A stretch of 64,000 nucleotides of DNA. Source: Acidobacteriota bacterium (lineage in GTDB: Bacteria; Acidobacteriota; Holophagae; Acanthopleuribacterales; Acanthopleuribacteraceae). This document shows positions 17,601-26,400 of this stretch, piece by piece (position 1 is the first letter of the stretch; each line of letters opens with the position of its first letter). The notes under the pieces were generated by a model, which saw only the letters and a program-made list of their open reading frames with translations, was not told the origin of the DNA and did no database searches. The translations under genes were made by a program, and so were the position numbers. The stretch lies in contig JASJCB010000054.1 of assembly GCA_030066195.1 (NCBI GenBank), positions 1-64,000 on the forward strand, given 5' to 3'.

Positions 17601-18955
17601 GCGCTGCCTTGGAAGAACTGAGCGGGTTGCAGAGGACCATCCAAAACGGCATGTGCCGAGGCCTGACCAACCTGGAGTTCCAACCCGTCTGCATGTGCGG
17701 CTTCAACGGCGTCGACCCGCCTCTGGCCGCCGAACTGGAGAGGCTGAACGCGCTGAAGGACGAAATAGAAACCGGCCTGACCGAGTTCTTCGCCCAGGAA
17801 AAGGTCAAGAACCAGGTGCGCCAATGGCAGGAAAAAGGCATGGAAACCGAACCCGGCATGCTGGCCTACCTGGAAGATTCAAAGCCCTGGCCGGAGGTCA
17901 AGGACCTGGCCTTGTTCGACAGTCACCTGGCGGGCATCGAACTCTTCCGCGAGGTCAATCCGAACGAGGTGCTGAACCTGTTGACGGAGCGCGTCTGGGA
18001 ACGTTCCGGGCTGCAACGCGCCCTGGAACAACTGCTGACGCGCTGGGGCCCGCGCATCTCGTTCGGCAAAACGCAACCCGCCGGCAGCCAAAAGCTATTG
18101 GCTTGGAGCCTGGAGACCGCCCTCAAAACGGGGACGCCGCTGCCCGAGGGCCTGTCCACGGCGGAACAGGAAACCATGGCGGAACTGGTCAAGCCGCAAC
18201 ACGTCAACCGCAAGACACTGAAAAACCTGGAGAAACTGGGTCTGGGCCGAAAAGCGGAAGATCGCATCCTGGAACTGGTGCTCACGGGTAAAATAGAAGG
18301 TCGCCCGGATAAACCCCGAGGCGTTCTCGCCGCGGCCTGCTGTTACCTGGACCGCACCCTTCCCGAGGGCCCGGAAGATCTGGCCCGAACCTCGGCACTG
18401 CTGTATCGTCACCACGCCAGGATATCCGCCCTGGCCGGACCTTACTGGACCGCCTACGTCCACAAGCTGAACGAAACCAGGATCCCCGAAACCACGCCGG
18501 CGTTGATGGACGCTCTTGACCGGGATCGACAGTGGTTGGTCTTCGACTGCTTCGGCCTGCCGCTGCTGCCTCTCATTCAAACCCATATCGAGGAATGGCT
18601 GCCGCATTGGACCCTGGCCGAAATCACCTACGCCCAGGTAGGCTACAAAACGGACACGGCCGCCTTCTACGACGCCCTGGCCGAAGCCCGGCCGGGGAAA
18701 CCCTTTTATAAAATAGACGCGGTCGACGAACTGATCCACCAGGCGGATAACCGCTTCGAAGACCTGGAGAAAAGAGCGGCGGCGGAACTGGCCGTAGCCT
18801 GCCGCAATTTGAAGCATTTGGACCCGTCGCAAGGCATAGCCGTCTTCGCGGACCACGGCTTCCGCCTGACCCCGGAAGGAACCGGCTTCAGCCACGGAGG
18901 CCCGGGCGCCCTGGAGAAACTGGTCCCCCTGATCAACCTGAACCCAAGAGGTTGA
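14666..18955 (+). CDS. Giant AAA ATPase with C-terminal PglZ-like domain (BREX/Pgl-like fusion)
   Basis: About 1429 residues from the ATG at 14666; a TTG at 14624 or a GTG at 14684 (behind CGGGAG) are alternative starts. Near the N-terminus are Walker A GHYGSGKS (68-75) and Walker B LVLDELSEFL (146-155), in a layout like the large BrxC/PglY or DUF6079 ATPases. A long helical middle follows. The last 150 residues carry an alkaline-phosphatase-superfamily signature like PglZ: Asp1294 in WLVFDCFG, Asp1396-His1397 in VFADHGFRL and His1410 in FSHGGPG. BrxC/PglY and PglZ are separate core proteins of BREX and phage-growth-limitation systems; here both appear joined. No methyltransferase or other BREX gene is next to it. 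Domain names are by motif, not by search. Confidence 0.7.
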   Translation: MDRETIVKIRDHVHVRVQPTVVRLDHLQENESGWITDNYYITEAVQNHLKTLETLFQRREGRGIFLIGHYGSGKSHFLAFLSRQAAAGAIGGLKPMVCPVSLLNFSADQSLESIVVRSLPLEGDSPDRRDAWRALAERNPQGVLLVLDELSEFLRAKPDQRSFNEDIRFLQFMGEWSQEQPLWIMAALQEQIEHTGEMEFDLFRKIKDRYPIRLILTPTHVKDLIAKRILVKEEGYGQAVTKLVGQLEAAFPESPVDFADLMEIYPIHPATLTLLEEVRDRFSQARGIVGFTMAQLGGDQARGIEPFLDMNWGNLLGPDTIVDHFADLFEVQPEFLPLAQKVLPYYRKHMERIFPKPAQRVLAQRLLKLLILAHLSPAREGLDVKEAAWWLLYKVSTIDPQKNFTVIARILDALAEHGAFINRTAGRYRIDLKEDSRETLDVLLNRTLAEMDGQDVVLLESLTPTMQGASFDPFQLDRGRWRKHNLRWHFHDRELNVFFGDEAPTKPDGVALQIGLPWGPQPQAIGCFKLLPKTIELTGELRELAALLRLEQSPHPKAVLKAVRERIPSRAALFQAQVRDAYQQAELWNPGGERIRVIGETNGRLNEWVMRLGHQIFRHVFPQFEDYAPSSGPLPQEAYRKFMDQALHGDLCSEDPHDFVKLIREAYLVPMKLMDRKGRAYRISPKLDKHDLVNLIRPLLDHQPGPKRIYQHLATPVYGLVADQVHLLLLLLMVQGEIEIQKGRNSLRDLYETLPTPIHYDRILPGKHLKPNQLLDLTILCEGLGISFNKGANVLAQRRCAQQLRKFAHKERDALSGFLANLRDLGEAEELCEKIEAHLGIWAALDKGENELQGVQHFLFQVGAPGRFLDTWRELSQLPRKFESLIKETRRCRHLLAHPALAHCPDSEIQVTVAHLAEPPDLSETDALEEWLESVRLIYHRYRGWYTKTHDQAWLIVKQNPNLNYAPPAIARGRHLGQGAALEELSGLQRTIQNGMCRGLTNLEFQPVCMCGFNGVDPPLAAELERLNALKDEIETGLTEFFAQEKVKNQVRQWQEKGMETEPGMLAYLEDSKPWPEVKDLALFDSHLAGIELFREVNPNEVLNLLTERVWERSGLQRALEQLLTRWGPRISFGKTQPAGSQKLLAWSLETALKTGTPLPEGLSTAEQETMAELVKPQHVNRKTLKNLEKLGLGRKAEDRILELVLTGKIEGRPDKPRGVLAAACCYLDRTLPEGPEDLARTSALLYRHHARISALAGPYWTAYVHKLNETRIPETTPALMDALDRDRQWLVFDCFGLPLLPLIQTHIEEWLPHWTLAEITYAQVGYKTDTAAFYDALAEARPGKPFYKIDAVDELIHQADNRFEDLEKRAAAELAVACRNLKHLDPSQGIAVFADHGFRLTPEGTGFSHGGPGALEKLVPLINLNPRG

Positions 18956-19034
18956 AACCGATAGTAGAACCTGCCGCCCATGGAATGGAGACAGGGGCGG
19001 TGTCTTCGCGCTTCCTTTAAGCGTACCGGGGTGG

Positions 19035-20111
19035 TTACTCTTCTTCCTCTATTGGGTTGGCTGCCAGGAAGTTGTTTACCTTATTGCGGGGGACTCGGGC
19101 CATGCCTGCCGCTCCGCTTTCCGGGTTTAATGTGGTCACGTATGCCTGATCGTCCCGGTAGGTCAAGACGCGGTATAGGGCGGCTTCCGTCAGGTTGGAT
19201 TTTTTGGGTTTGCCGTCGCGGTTCAAGACCTGGTAGTTGCTGTTGGACTCCGGGTCGGCGCTGTAGCGGACCATGACCAGGTCGCCGTCCGGGCCGATGA
19301 ACAGGTCTTTGAAAAAGGGCATGAAGTCCGGGAAGTCCGCCCCATAGCGGAACGGGCGGTTGGCGCGTTTGGCGTTCTCGCGCACCTCCGCCAGTTGTTC
19401 CTGACCCCAGGTCTCATTGAAGGGAATCAACGGCGCGTTGAAGGGCAGCACGGCCAGGCGCTTGCGGTTGCGGATGTCCAAGACTACCAGTTGGGGCTGT
19501 TCGCCCGGCAGGCCCAGGTAGAAGCGTTCGCCGTCCGCGCTGATCGTCTGGCGGACGAAATCGTTGGCCGGGTTCACCGGAATCACCTTGCGCGGCGGGT
19601 CCCCCGGTTTGCGGATCTGGAAATAGGTCTGCTTACCTCGCTGCCACGTGTCCAACGGTTGTTTCTCCGACAGGTCTTCATTGAAATGGAAGGCCTTCTG
19701 CGGATGGGTTTCGATGAGGTTGGGTTCCACCATCACCCAGCCCGCGACCGATTTATAGACGGTCATGCCGCGAAAGGGCACGTGCAGCACCGTGCGGTAG
19801 GCACCCTTGGGATCGAAGACGTGGATCTTCTGCGGCGCGATTTCGTAGACATAGAGCTTATCGTCGCGGAACAGGACCTTGCTGGGCCGCTGCAACTCGC
19901 CGGGTCCCTCGCCCTTGCGGGAGATGGCGCCGACTTGGGTCCCGCCCGCGTCCAGGTGGATCACGCGGCAATTGACCACGTCCAGCAGGTAGGTCTCGCC
20001 GGCGGGGCTGACGGCAACAGTATCGCGGGTCAGGGGCCGGTAGATTTCTACATCGGTGCGCCAGGCGGCGTCGGGCTTCGTGAATAACAGAATGCAGAGC
20101 ATGGTCAGCAT
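19035..20111 (-). CDS. Secreted 6-bladed beta-propeller-like protein
   Basis: 358 residues with an N-terminal signal peptide (MLTMLCILLFTKPDAA) and repeated strands of NHL/6-bladed type: GETYLLDVVNCRVIHLD, ISRKGEGPGELQRP, KLYVYEIAPQKIHVFDPKG, FIGPDGDLVMVRYS. The G-E-G-P-G-E-L motif is characteristic of this group of periplasmic or secreted propellers. AGGAG precedes the start by about 6 nt. It lies 11 bp after the asparagine-synthase-like gene in the same direction, so it probably belongs to the TauD-AsnB operon. Function unknown; a binding role is likely. Confidence 0.75.
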   Translation of the reverse strand: MLTMLCILLFTKPDAAWRTDVEIYRPLTRDTVAVSPAGETYLLDVVNCRVIHLDAGGTQVGAISRKGEGPGELQRPSKVLFRDDKLYVYEIAPQKIHVFDPKGAYRTVLHVPFRGMTVYKSVAGWVMVEPNLIETHPQKAFHFNEDLSEKQPLDTWQRGKQTYFQIRKPGDPPRKVIPVNPANDFVRQTISADGERFYLGLPGEQPQLVVLDIRNRKRLAVLPFNAPLIPFNETWGQEQLAEVRENAKRANRPFRYGADFPDFMPFFKDLFIGPDGDLVMVRYSADPESNSNYQVLNRDGKPKKSNLTEAALYRVLTYRDDQAYVTTLNPESGAAGMARVPRNKVNNFLAANPIEEEE

Positions 20112-20122
20112 GGTAACTCCTG

Positions 20123-21874
20123 TCAGGGGGAAACGGCGGCGGCGATGGGCGCCAGGGCCTCTTTCAACCGATCGTAGGCGTCACCGTAGCAATGCTCCAG
20201 GGTGAAGCCGGTGGGAACCGTGCCGTCTCCGGCCAGGAAGAGGTAGGCAAAGAGATCGGCATAGATCAGCTGGGATTCATGGGCAAAGAAGGGTCGCAGG
20301 GGGTGGTCTTCCAGGTGATTGGGAGGCAGAAAGCGTTTGGAAGCCTTGGGTAGCATACCACGACTGCGACGTAGCGCGGAGGGCGCGGCCAGTTTTTTGC
20401 GCTCGGCGATTTCAACGGCGAGTTCCTCGGGCAGCACGCGGAACAGGAGGCGGCGCAGGATGCGTTTACTGACGCCCCCGTCACACAACCAGGCGGGCGG
20501 TAGAACATCGGTCAGGGCCCCTAGTTCAGTATCCAGGTAGGGGAGCCGCACTTCGAGACCCGCCGCCATGGAACCCCGATCCCAGGGCCACAGGTGGGCG
20601 CCGGCCAGTTGCGGACCCTTAAGCAGGCGATCGAAGGCGGGTCGGTGCGCCGGGTCGTCGTCAATCAAGGCTTGCAGGGCCTCGAAGGTGGGCGCGGTGA
20701 TTTTTTGGGGGAGTGCGGCCAGGCGTGTTTTTGCCTTGCGGTAACGGTCGATCAATTTGTCGGGGGCCAGGTGGATCTGGTAGCCCTGGAACAACTCGTC
20801 GGCGCCGTCGCCGCAGAGGACGGCCTTGACCGAGGGGCGGATGAGCGGGGCGGCCAGAAAAGCCAGGGTGGGTCCGGTCAGGCTCTCGTTGGCGGCTATG
20901 GCTTGAGGCAGGCGGGCCAACAGGTCGTGGTGGTCCAAACGAATCGCCTGGTGTTGGGTACCGAGGACGGCGGCGACGCGGCCGGCGGCGTGGAGGTCTT
21001 CCAGGTCGTCGCGATCGCTGATCACGAAGGTCAGCCGGGGCGCCGATTCGGGCATCAAGGCGGCTGCCAGCGTACTGTCCACGCCGCCCGATAGGAAGAC
21101 GCCCACGGGGTGGTCGGCGATCATTTGTTGTTCCACGGAGCGGCGCAGCAGTTCCAACACCCTTTCGGTTGCCTCTTCCTCGCTTGCCGGCGGTTCTACC
21201 CTGGCGGCGGGGATGCGGTCGAAGCGGCAGACGATGCGCTCCTCAGGGTCCAAACTGACGTGCATGACCTGGCCGGGCAACAGTTGGGTGATGCCTTCCA
21301 GGTAGGTATTCGCGGCCGTGGGGAAGCCGAAGACCGCGTGATCGGCCAGGGTGTGCAGATTCAGGCGGCGCGGCACGGTGCGGTCCTGCAGGATGGTCTT
21401 GATCTCGGAGCCGAAAGCCAGGCGGCGCTGATCGGCCGATATGTAGAAGAACAGGGGTTTCATGCCGAAGCGATCCCGGGCCAGGGTTAGTGTGCGACCG
21501 TCGGTGAAAGCCAGGGCGAACATGCCCTCCATTTCGGCCAGGAAGGACGGGCCGTGTCGAACCAGACCGCGTAGCACTACTTCCGTGTCGGACCGGCCCT
21601 TGAAGTGATCGCCTTCTCTCATCAGCCTAGCGCGCAGTTCGTTGTGGTTGTAGATCTCGCCGTTGAAGGCAAGCAAGCGCTTACCGTCGTCGCTGAACAT
21701 GGGCTGTGCCCCGCCTTCCAGATCCAGCAGGCTCAAGCGGGTGGCGCCCAAGCCGGCAAGGCCCAGCATTGCGGTTTGTCGATCGTCCGGGCCGCGATGC
21801 TCGATAACCCGGGTCATGCGCCGCAGCAGGTCCGTATCGATCGGCCCGCCGAAGAGACCGGTGATGCCGCACAC
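20123..21874 (-). CDS. asnB: Asparagine synthase (glutamine-hydrolysing) family
   Basis: 583 residues. Cys2 (MCGITG) is the glutaminase nucleophile, with RLSLLDLEGGAQPM and FNGEIYNH of the Ntn domain. The synthetase domain has the PP-loop LSGGVDST (261-268). The start is GTG at 21874, overlapping closely with the TauD stop. This family makes asparagine or, in many small-molecule pathways, amidates other carboxylates. Pairing with a TauD-type dioxygenase 3 bp upstream suggests a specialised amidation and hydroxylation pathway rather than plain asparagine synthesis; that is inference. Intact Cys2 and full length argue against a lasso-peptide cyclase. Confidence 0.88.
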   Translation of the reverse strand: MCGITGLFGGPIDTDLLRRMTRVIEHRGPDDRQTAMLGLAGLGATRLSLLDLEGGAQPMFSDDGKRLLAFNGEIYNHNELRARLMREGDHFKGRSDTEVVLRGLVRHGPSFLAEMEGMFALAFTDGRTLTLARDRFGMKPLFFYISADQRRLAFGSEIKTILQDRTVPRRLNLHTLADHAVFGFPTAANTYLEGITQLLPGQVMHVSLDPEERIVCRFDRIPAARVEPPASEEEATERVLELLRRSVEQQMIADHPVGVFLSGGVDSTLAAALMPESAPRLTFVISDRDDLEDLHAAGRVAAVLGTQHQAIRLDHHDLLARLPQAIAANESLTGPTLAFLAAPLIRPSVKAVLCGDGADELFQGYQIHLAPDKLIDRYRKAKTRLAALPQKITAPTFEALQALIDDDPAHRPAFDRLLKGPQLAGAHLWPWDRGSMAAGLEVRLPYLDTELGALTDVLPPAWLCDGGVSKRILRRLLFRVLPEELAVEIAERKKLAAPSALRRSRGMLPKASKRFLPPNHLEDHPLRPFFAHESQLIYADLFAYLFLAGDGTVPTGFTLEHCYGDAYDRLKEALAPIAAAVSP

Positions 21875-21877
21875 GGC

Positions 21878-22900
21878 TCAGTCCCCTTCCCAGGGCTGAA
21901 TGCCGCCGCGAACCGCGCCGCCGGTGACATCGCCGAAGGTGGGCGCAAACGACGCGGGCAGGGTGCGGCTGTCGGGCACGGACAGCCACATGCGCAGGAG
22001 GTTACGAGCCTGCGACGGGTCGTCATGGTCCACAAAAGCCGAGCGGGCATGCAGGATCACCGTATTGTTGACAAACAGCAGGTCTCCCGGCTCCTGGCGG
22101 AAGGCGACATGCAGTTCCGGGAACTCGGCGGCGGCCTCGAAAAAGTCGAGCGCTTCCTCCCGGCCGACGGTCAGCGGCGTTTGCGCGGCGGCGGCGTCGA
22201 TGAGCGGCCGTAGGAAGGAAACCACCGGCAGGCCTTCCGCCCGACCGAAGACCGGTTGTAAGTAGAGGTCGTGAATGCGGCCGTCGATCATGACCCGGCG
22301 CGCATGGGGAAAGGGCCGGTAGAGCGTTTCCAGGAGATCGGGCCGGTAGCGCTCGATCATGTCGTGAACGGTGGGAGCGGCGACGAAATAGTTTTCGCCG
22401 CCGGAAACCGCCTGGCGCACGCAGAGAAAGGCAATCACGTCGCAATGGTCGGTGTGGAAGGACAGGCTGCTGCGCGTCATGAAACTGCGCTGATAATGGG
22501 CCGAGCGCGGCGCGGTTTCCCGCTTTGCGGCCTGGGCGTCGTGAATGCTGAACATGAGGGCGCCCTTGGGCGTTTGCGGAATGGGTGTGCCGACTCGATT
22601 GGCGATGACCCAAAACAGCGTGCGCAACCGGTCGAGGCCGAAGCGGGCGACGGGCAGGCCGCGCAGTAAAACCAGGCCGGGCCCCCGGGACATGCCGCGC
22701 CGAATGGAAGCGGCCAGGTTGTCAATTGCCGGCAGGTCGAGACGGGCGGAGTCGAAGGTTTCGGGTTGCATGAGGTCGCCGGGCTCGACCATGGGGACGG
22801 TTTCCAGGGCGGCCAGGTGAGCCGGGGTCAGGTCCAACCGCCAATCCGGCCGGTCAAACAATTCACGACCTCGCCAGGTCGGGCCGGAATCAGCATGCAT
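21878..22900 (-). CDS. TauD/TfdA-family Fe(II)/2-oxoglutarate dioxygenase
   Basis: 340 residues. The iron facial triad is visible: His149-x-Asp151 in SFHTDHCD and His284 in VILHARSAF; the 2-oxoglutarate-binding Arg is probably Arg303 in RNLLRMWL. These enzymes hydroxylate or desaturate small molecules or carrier-bound amino acids (the SyrP-like branch) with succinate and CO2 as by-products. GGGGAGG lies upstream of the ATG at 22900. First gene of a three-gene unit with the AsnB-like and propeller genes. Substrate cannot be told from sequence. Confidence 0.85.
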   Translation of the reverse strand: MHADSGPTWRGRELFDRPDWRLDLTPAHLAALETVPMVEPGDLMQPETFDSARLDLPAIDNLAASIRRGMSRGPGLVLLRGLPVARFGLDRLRTLFWVIANRVGTPIPQTPKGALMFSIHDAQAAKRETAPRSAHYQRSFMTRSSLSFHTDHCDVIAFLCVRQAVSGGENYFVAAPTVHDMIERYRPDLLETLYRPFPHARRVMIDGRIHDLYLQPVFGRAEGLPVVSFLRPLIDAAAAQTPLTVGREEALDFFEAAAEFPELHVAFRQEPGDLLFVNNTVILHARSAFVDHDDPSQARNLLRMWLSVPDSRTLPASFAPTFGDVTGGAVRGGIQPWEGD

Positions 22901-23099
22901 GTGGGGCCTCCCCTAAAAGTTGACTCGAATTATAGGGCGAAACACGGAACCGGCAAAGCTATAACCGCCGCGTCTGGGCTCGATATTTACGAGATTCGAC
23001 CGCGAATCAAGTGAATTGATCCGGTTTTATTTCTCTTATCTCCCCGGCCTTCCTCCTGCCACGGTGTCTCGAAGATACCCCCGCCCGTGCGAATTTGGT

Positions 23100-23105
23100 T
23101 ATAAT
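23100..23105 (+). promoter_or_regulatory. Possible -10 box for the conflict operon
   Basis: A perfect TATAAT lies 65 bp before the ATG at 23171. No good -35 hexamer is present at 16-18 bp, so the promoter may need an activator. Confidence 0.4.
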
Positions 23106-23170
23106 GAGACAGACTTTCCAAAAACACCGCGACCGGACCAACTTCGACCATCCGGCCCGAGGAGCAACGC

Positions 23171-23479
23171 ATGACAACCAAAATACCCATTCTCGTCGAC
23201 GATCAACCCGCCGAAAGGGAAGCCACCCTGGGCGGTGACATGCTGTCGCCGCGAGGCGTTGCCGGTCCCCGCGCCAAAGATGTGGACGCCTCGGTGATCA
23301 AGGCGTCGCTGGACCGACTGACCGGCGGCATCGCCGAATTCCTGGGTGATGTGAAGCAGGTGGGCTGCTTCCGGCTCAAACAGGTCACCGTCACCGTGGA
23401 GATCAACGCGGAAGGCAAGGTCTTCCTGGTGGGCAAGGCGGGCGCCAAGGGCGGCGTTTCCCTGACCTTCGAAGCCTGA
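23171..23479 (+). CDS. Small Trypco1-like (trypsin-co-occurring domain) protein
   Basis: 102 residues preceded by GAGGAG. The sequence has an N-terminal extended PILVDD strand, a helix (VIKASLDRLTGGIAEFLGDV) and a closing pair of strands VTVTVEINAEGKVFLV and AKGGVSLTFEA. This order and the G-V-x-L-T-F/W ending match the CU044_2847/Trypco1 family, known from trypsin- or CHAT-containing conflict systems. It is the first gene of the cassette, 10 bp before the FGE protein. In such systems this domain may link the sensor to the protease effector; the mechanism is not established. Confidence 0.65.
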   Translation: MTTKIPILVDDQPAEREATLGGDMLSPRGVAGPRAKDVDASVIKASLDRLTGGIAEFLGDVKQVGCFRLKQVTVTVEINAEGKVFLVGKAGAKGGVSLTFEA

Positions 23480-23489
23480 GGCCGGCACC

Positions 23490-26400
23490 ATGTCCTTCGT
23501 TCCCCTGTTCCAAGCGTTCCTGGCGGGATTGGCCGCGGACGGCATTCCGGTAGGCATCCGCGATTACCAGCGCATCGCCCTGGCTTTCCACGCCGACCGC
23601 AAATGGTCCTTCGCCGCCGTCCGCGATACCCTGGCCGCTCTGCTGGTCAAGGACAGGGAACAGAAACGGGTCTTCGACCTGCGCTTCCGCACCTTCTTCG
23701 AAGAGGGCTTGGGCGATACCGGACGCTTAACCCCGGTCGATCTGGCCAAAGCCCTGCGCGACCTGCGGTCGCTGCAACCGGCCCCGTCCAAAACCGGCCG
23801 GCGCGAAGCCGGTTCAGGCCGACTGGCTCCCCCACCGCGTAAGCGGCGCTTATGGCTGTTGGCATCGGCACCCCTTCTGCTGTTGCTGCTTCTGTTGATT
23901 CCCGAGGCAGAGCAACCGGTGCAAATAGTACAATCACTCCCTGAGGAACTTACGATTGAGACAGAACCTATTATGGATTCCAAGGATGCAACTGAGCCTG
24001 TTTTGGACTCAACGTTCGGGTTGGAACAGACTGCCGACTCGACGACCAGGGCAAAACCCGTTTTAGTGCCGCCGGCTCATCCCTTTTCTTTGCCTGTGGA
24101 GCCAGAAAGCGCCGTGGTGCATTCCGCCTTGTTGCGCAATGACGGAGACGCTCCTTTCACCCTGGAGGGCATCACGCTGCTGCCCGAGGATCAAAAAGCC
24201 TTTACCTTGCCGAACTGGACAGGGGCCCCGGTGGTGCTACAGCCGGGTCAAAGCAGGCGCATCTGGGTTCGCTTTGAACCACCCGACTACGATAACTACC
24301 AATGCACGGTCCGCTTGGAGACCTCGGTTGACACCAATCCCTTGACCTTTAGACTGGAGGAGGGTACGAGCCGGTTACCGAAACATGTTCCACCCCCGGT
24401 TCCCAATCCTGTCTTCGAAAACGTGGGCGCGGGGGAGGGGTTGCCCACCTCCATTGATGTAGAAGTAAAGCAAATCCCCAAACCCTGGCTCGGGTGGTTA
24501 TGGGCCGCCCTGATCCAGCTGACGGCCGCCGGTTCCTTTTTCACCTGGCTGCGGTTGCGAAACCGGGCCCCCCGCGATGCCCCTGCCGCCTGCGATCCCC
24601 AACTCCCGCAACGTCGGTTCTCGTTTGCCTCCATCGGCGGAGAGGCCGAGGCCTTTTTGGATGAGGAAACCCTCAACGCCGCCGCCGATCTGGCCGGGCA
24701 CTATGCCGCCACCGAAAGCGGAACCATTTTGGATGCCCGCCGCACCGTGCGCGCCACCATCCAAAACGGCGGCTTGCCCCGCATGTTCTACCAAAAACGG
24801 GTAGCCGGTAGAACCCTGCTGCTTTTGGAAGACGAGCGCGTCCCCACTTCCTGCCGCACCCCGCTCCCTCGGGAACTGGCCGCGGGCCTGACCGTACGCG
24901 GGGTCGAGGCGATTCACGGCATATTCGAGGGCAGCCCCGCGACCTTTGCCACCGACAACGGTACGGCCTATCGATTGGCCGATCTGGAGCATGAGAAAGC
25001 GGCCTTATCCGTCCTGCTGTTTACCGACGGCGCGGCGTCCAACCGGCGAAGACTGACCCTTTGGCCTCGTGTCGCCTGGTTGCACCCACCGCATTCCGTT
25101 TTGAAGCCGGCCGAATCCGGCTCCAATTTTCCCACCTTTCCGGCCAACCGAGCGGGTGTGTTGGCGTGTCTCGGTTATTTCTCCATGCTGCGCGGCCCGG
25201 GGGAAGGCCCCCTTCAAAAACCCGAGAATTCTCCTTCCCCTGTGCTTCTAGCTGAAACCAGCCTGAGCCTTTATTTGGAGCACCGATTGGGCGATGTCCT
25301 GCTCTGGGCCGCGGATTGCGCCTTGCTACAGCCCTGTAGCGCCGGATTAGCCGGTCAACTCCGGCAACGTTTCCATGCCCATCTTAAACCGGAAGATCTG
25401 CATCGATTTCATCTCATCCCAGGCACGCAAAGAACCCCGTCCGGTTTCCGCTTCAGCCGTGAAGGTATGACCGTTTTACGCCCTTATTGGCTGACCCACC
25501 GCGATGAGACAGCGCAAATCGAGGTACTGGGTTTTATCCTTGATCAAGTTAAAGCAGCCCGGCCCGAGGGTGACGAAACCTGCCTGGCCGTGCTGAGTTG
25601 GGAGGCCGTGGTTGAACGTTTAAAGCTGGAGCATCGACCCGATGAGTTGGAACGCTTCGCCCAGATTGCCGCAGGTCCTTCCGGCTCCTGGCTGAAGGCC
25701 GAATTGGAGGGTTTTGCGCTTCAGAAAACGCCGAGCGATGTACTACCTGATGAACATTTGCCCTTGCGTTCGGTGAAATTGGGGCGTCGCGCTCGTTACC
25801 GCCTGAATCGGGTCAACCGGAGTTTGGCCGCTCGACCGGTGGAACAAGTTCGGGGCTGGGAACATCTGGTTTTGGCAGTGCTTACTACCGGGTTTCTGAT
25901 AACTTTTGCCGTGGCTTTTTACCTGCTTTGGCAGAAGATCAATACAATTAATTGGCAATTAAATGGGGCCGATGCGGTTCAGGTCCGGTTGGAGCGGCTC
26001 GAAGAGGGAAGCCCGCTACCATTGGGAACCTGGGGCCGGGAGTGGACCTCCAGGACGCCTGTTGAAAAGGGAAGCTACCGCCTTGTCGTTTCGCATAGCG
26101 GCTTGTCACTTCCCCGAAGATTTGAGATTGACCGGGACCATAGCAAGGTAGATATCTCCATCAATCGTCAGGTTATGCTTCCTTTGGTCACCATACCTTC
26201 AGGTTCCTTTTTCATGGGCAGCCCTGAAAACGAAGAAGGTCGTTTTCAAGATGAGGTGCTTCATCAGGTTCATTTAACGCGTGGTTTTTATCTAGGAGCC
26301 ACCGAAGTCACCTGGGCGCAATACGAGGCCGTAATGGAAGGCGCCGAACGTCCGGACGGGGTAGCCGGCAATGCGCCGGTTACCGATGTAACCTGGAACG

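Noticed and set aside
20123-21874. Lasso-peptide cyclase
   Set aside because: The glutaminase Cys2 and full Ntn domain are intact, and no leader peptidase or precursor is nearby.
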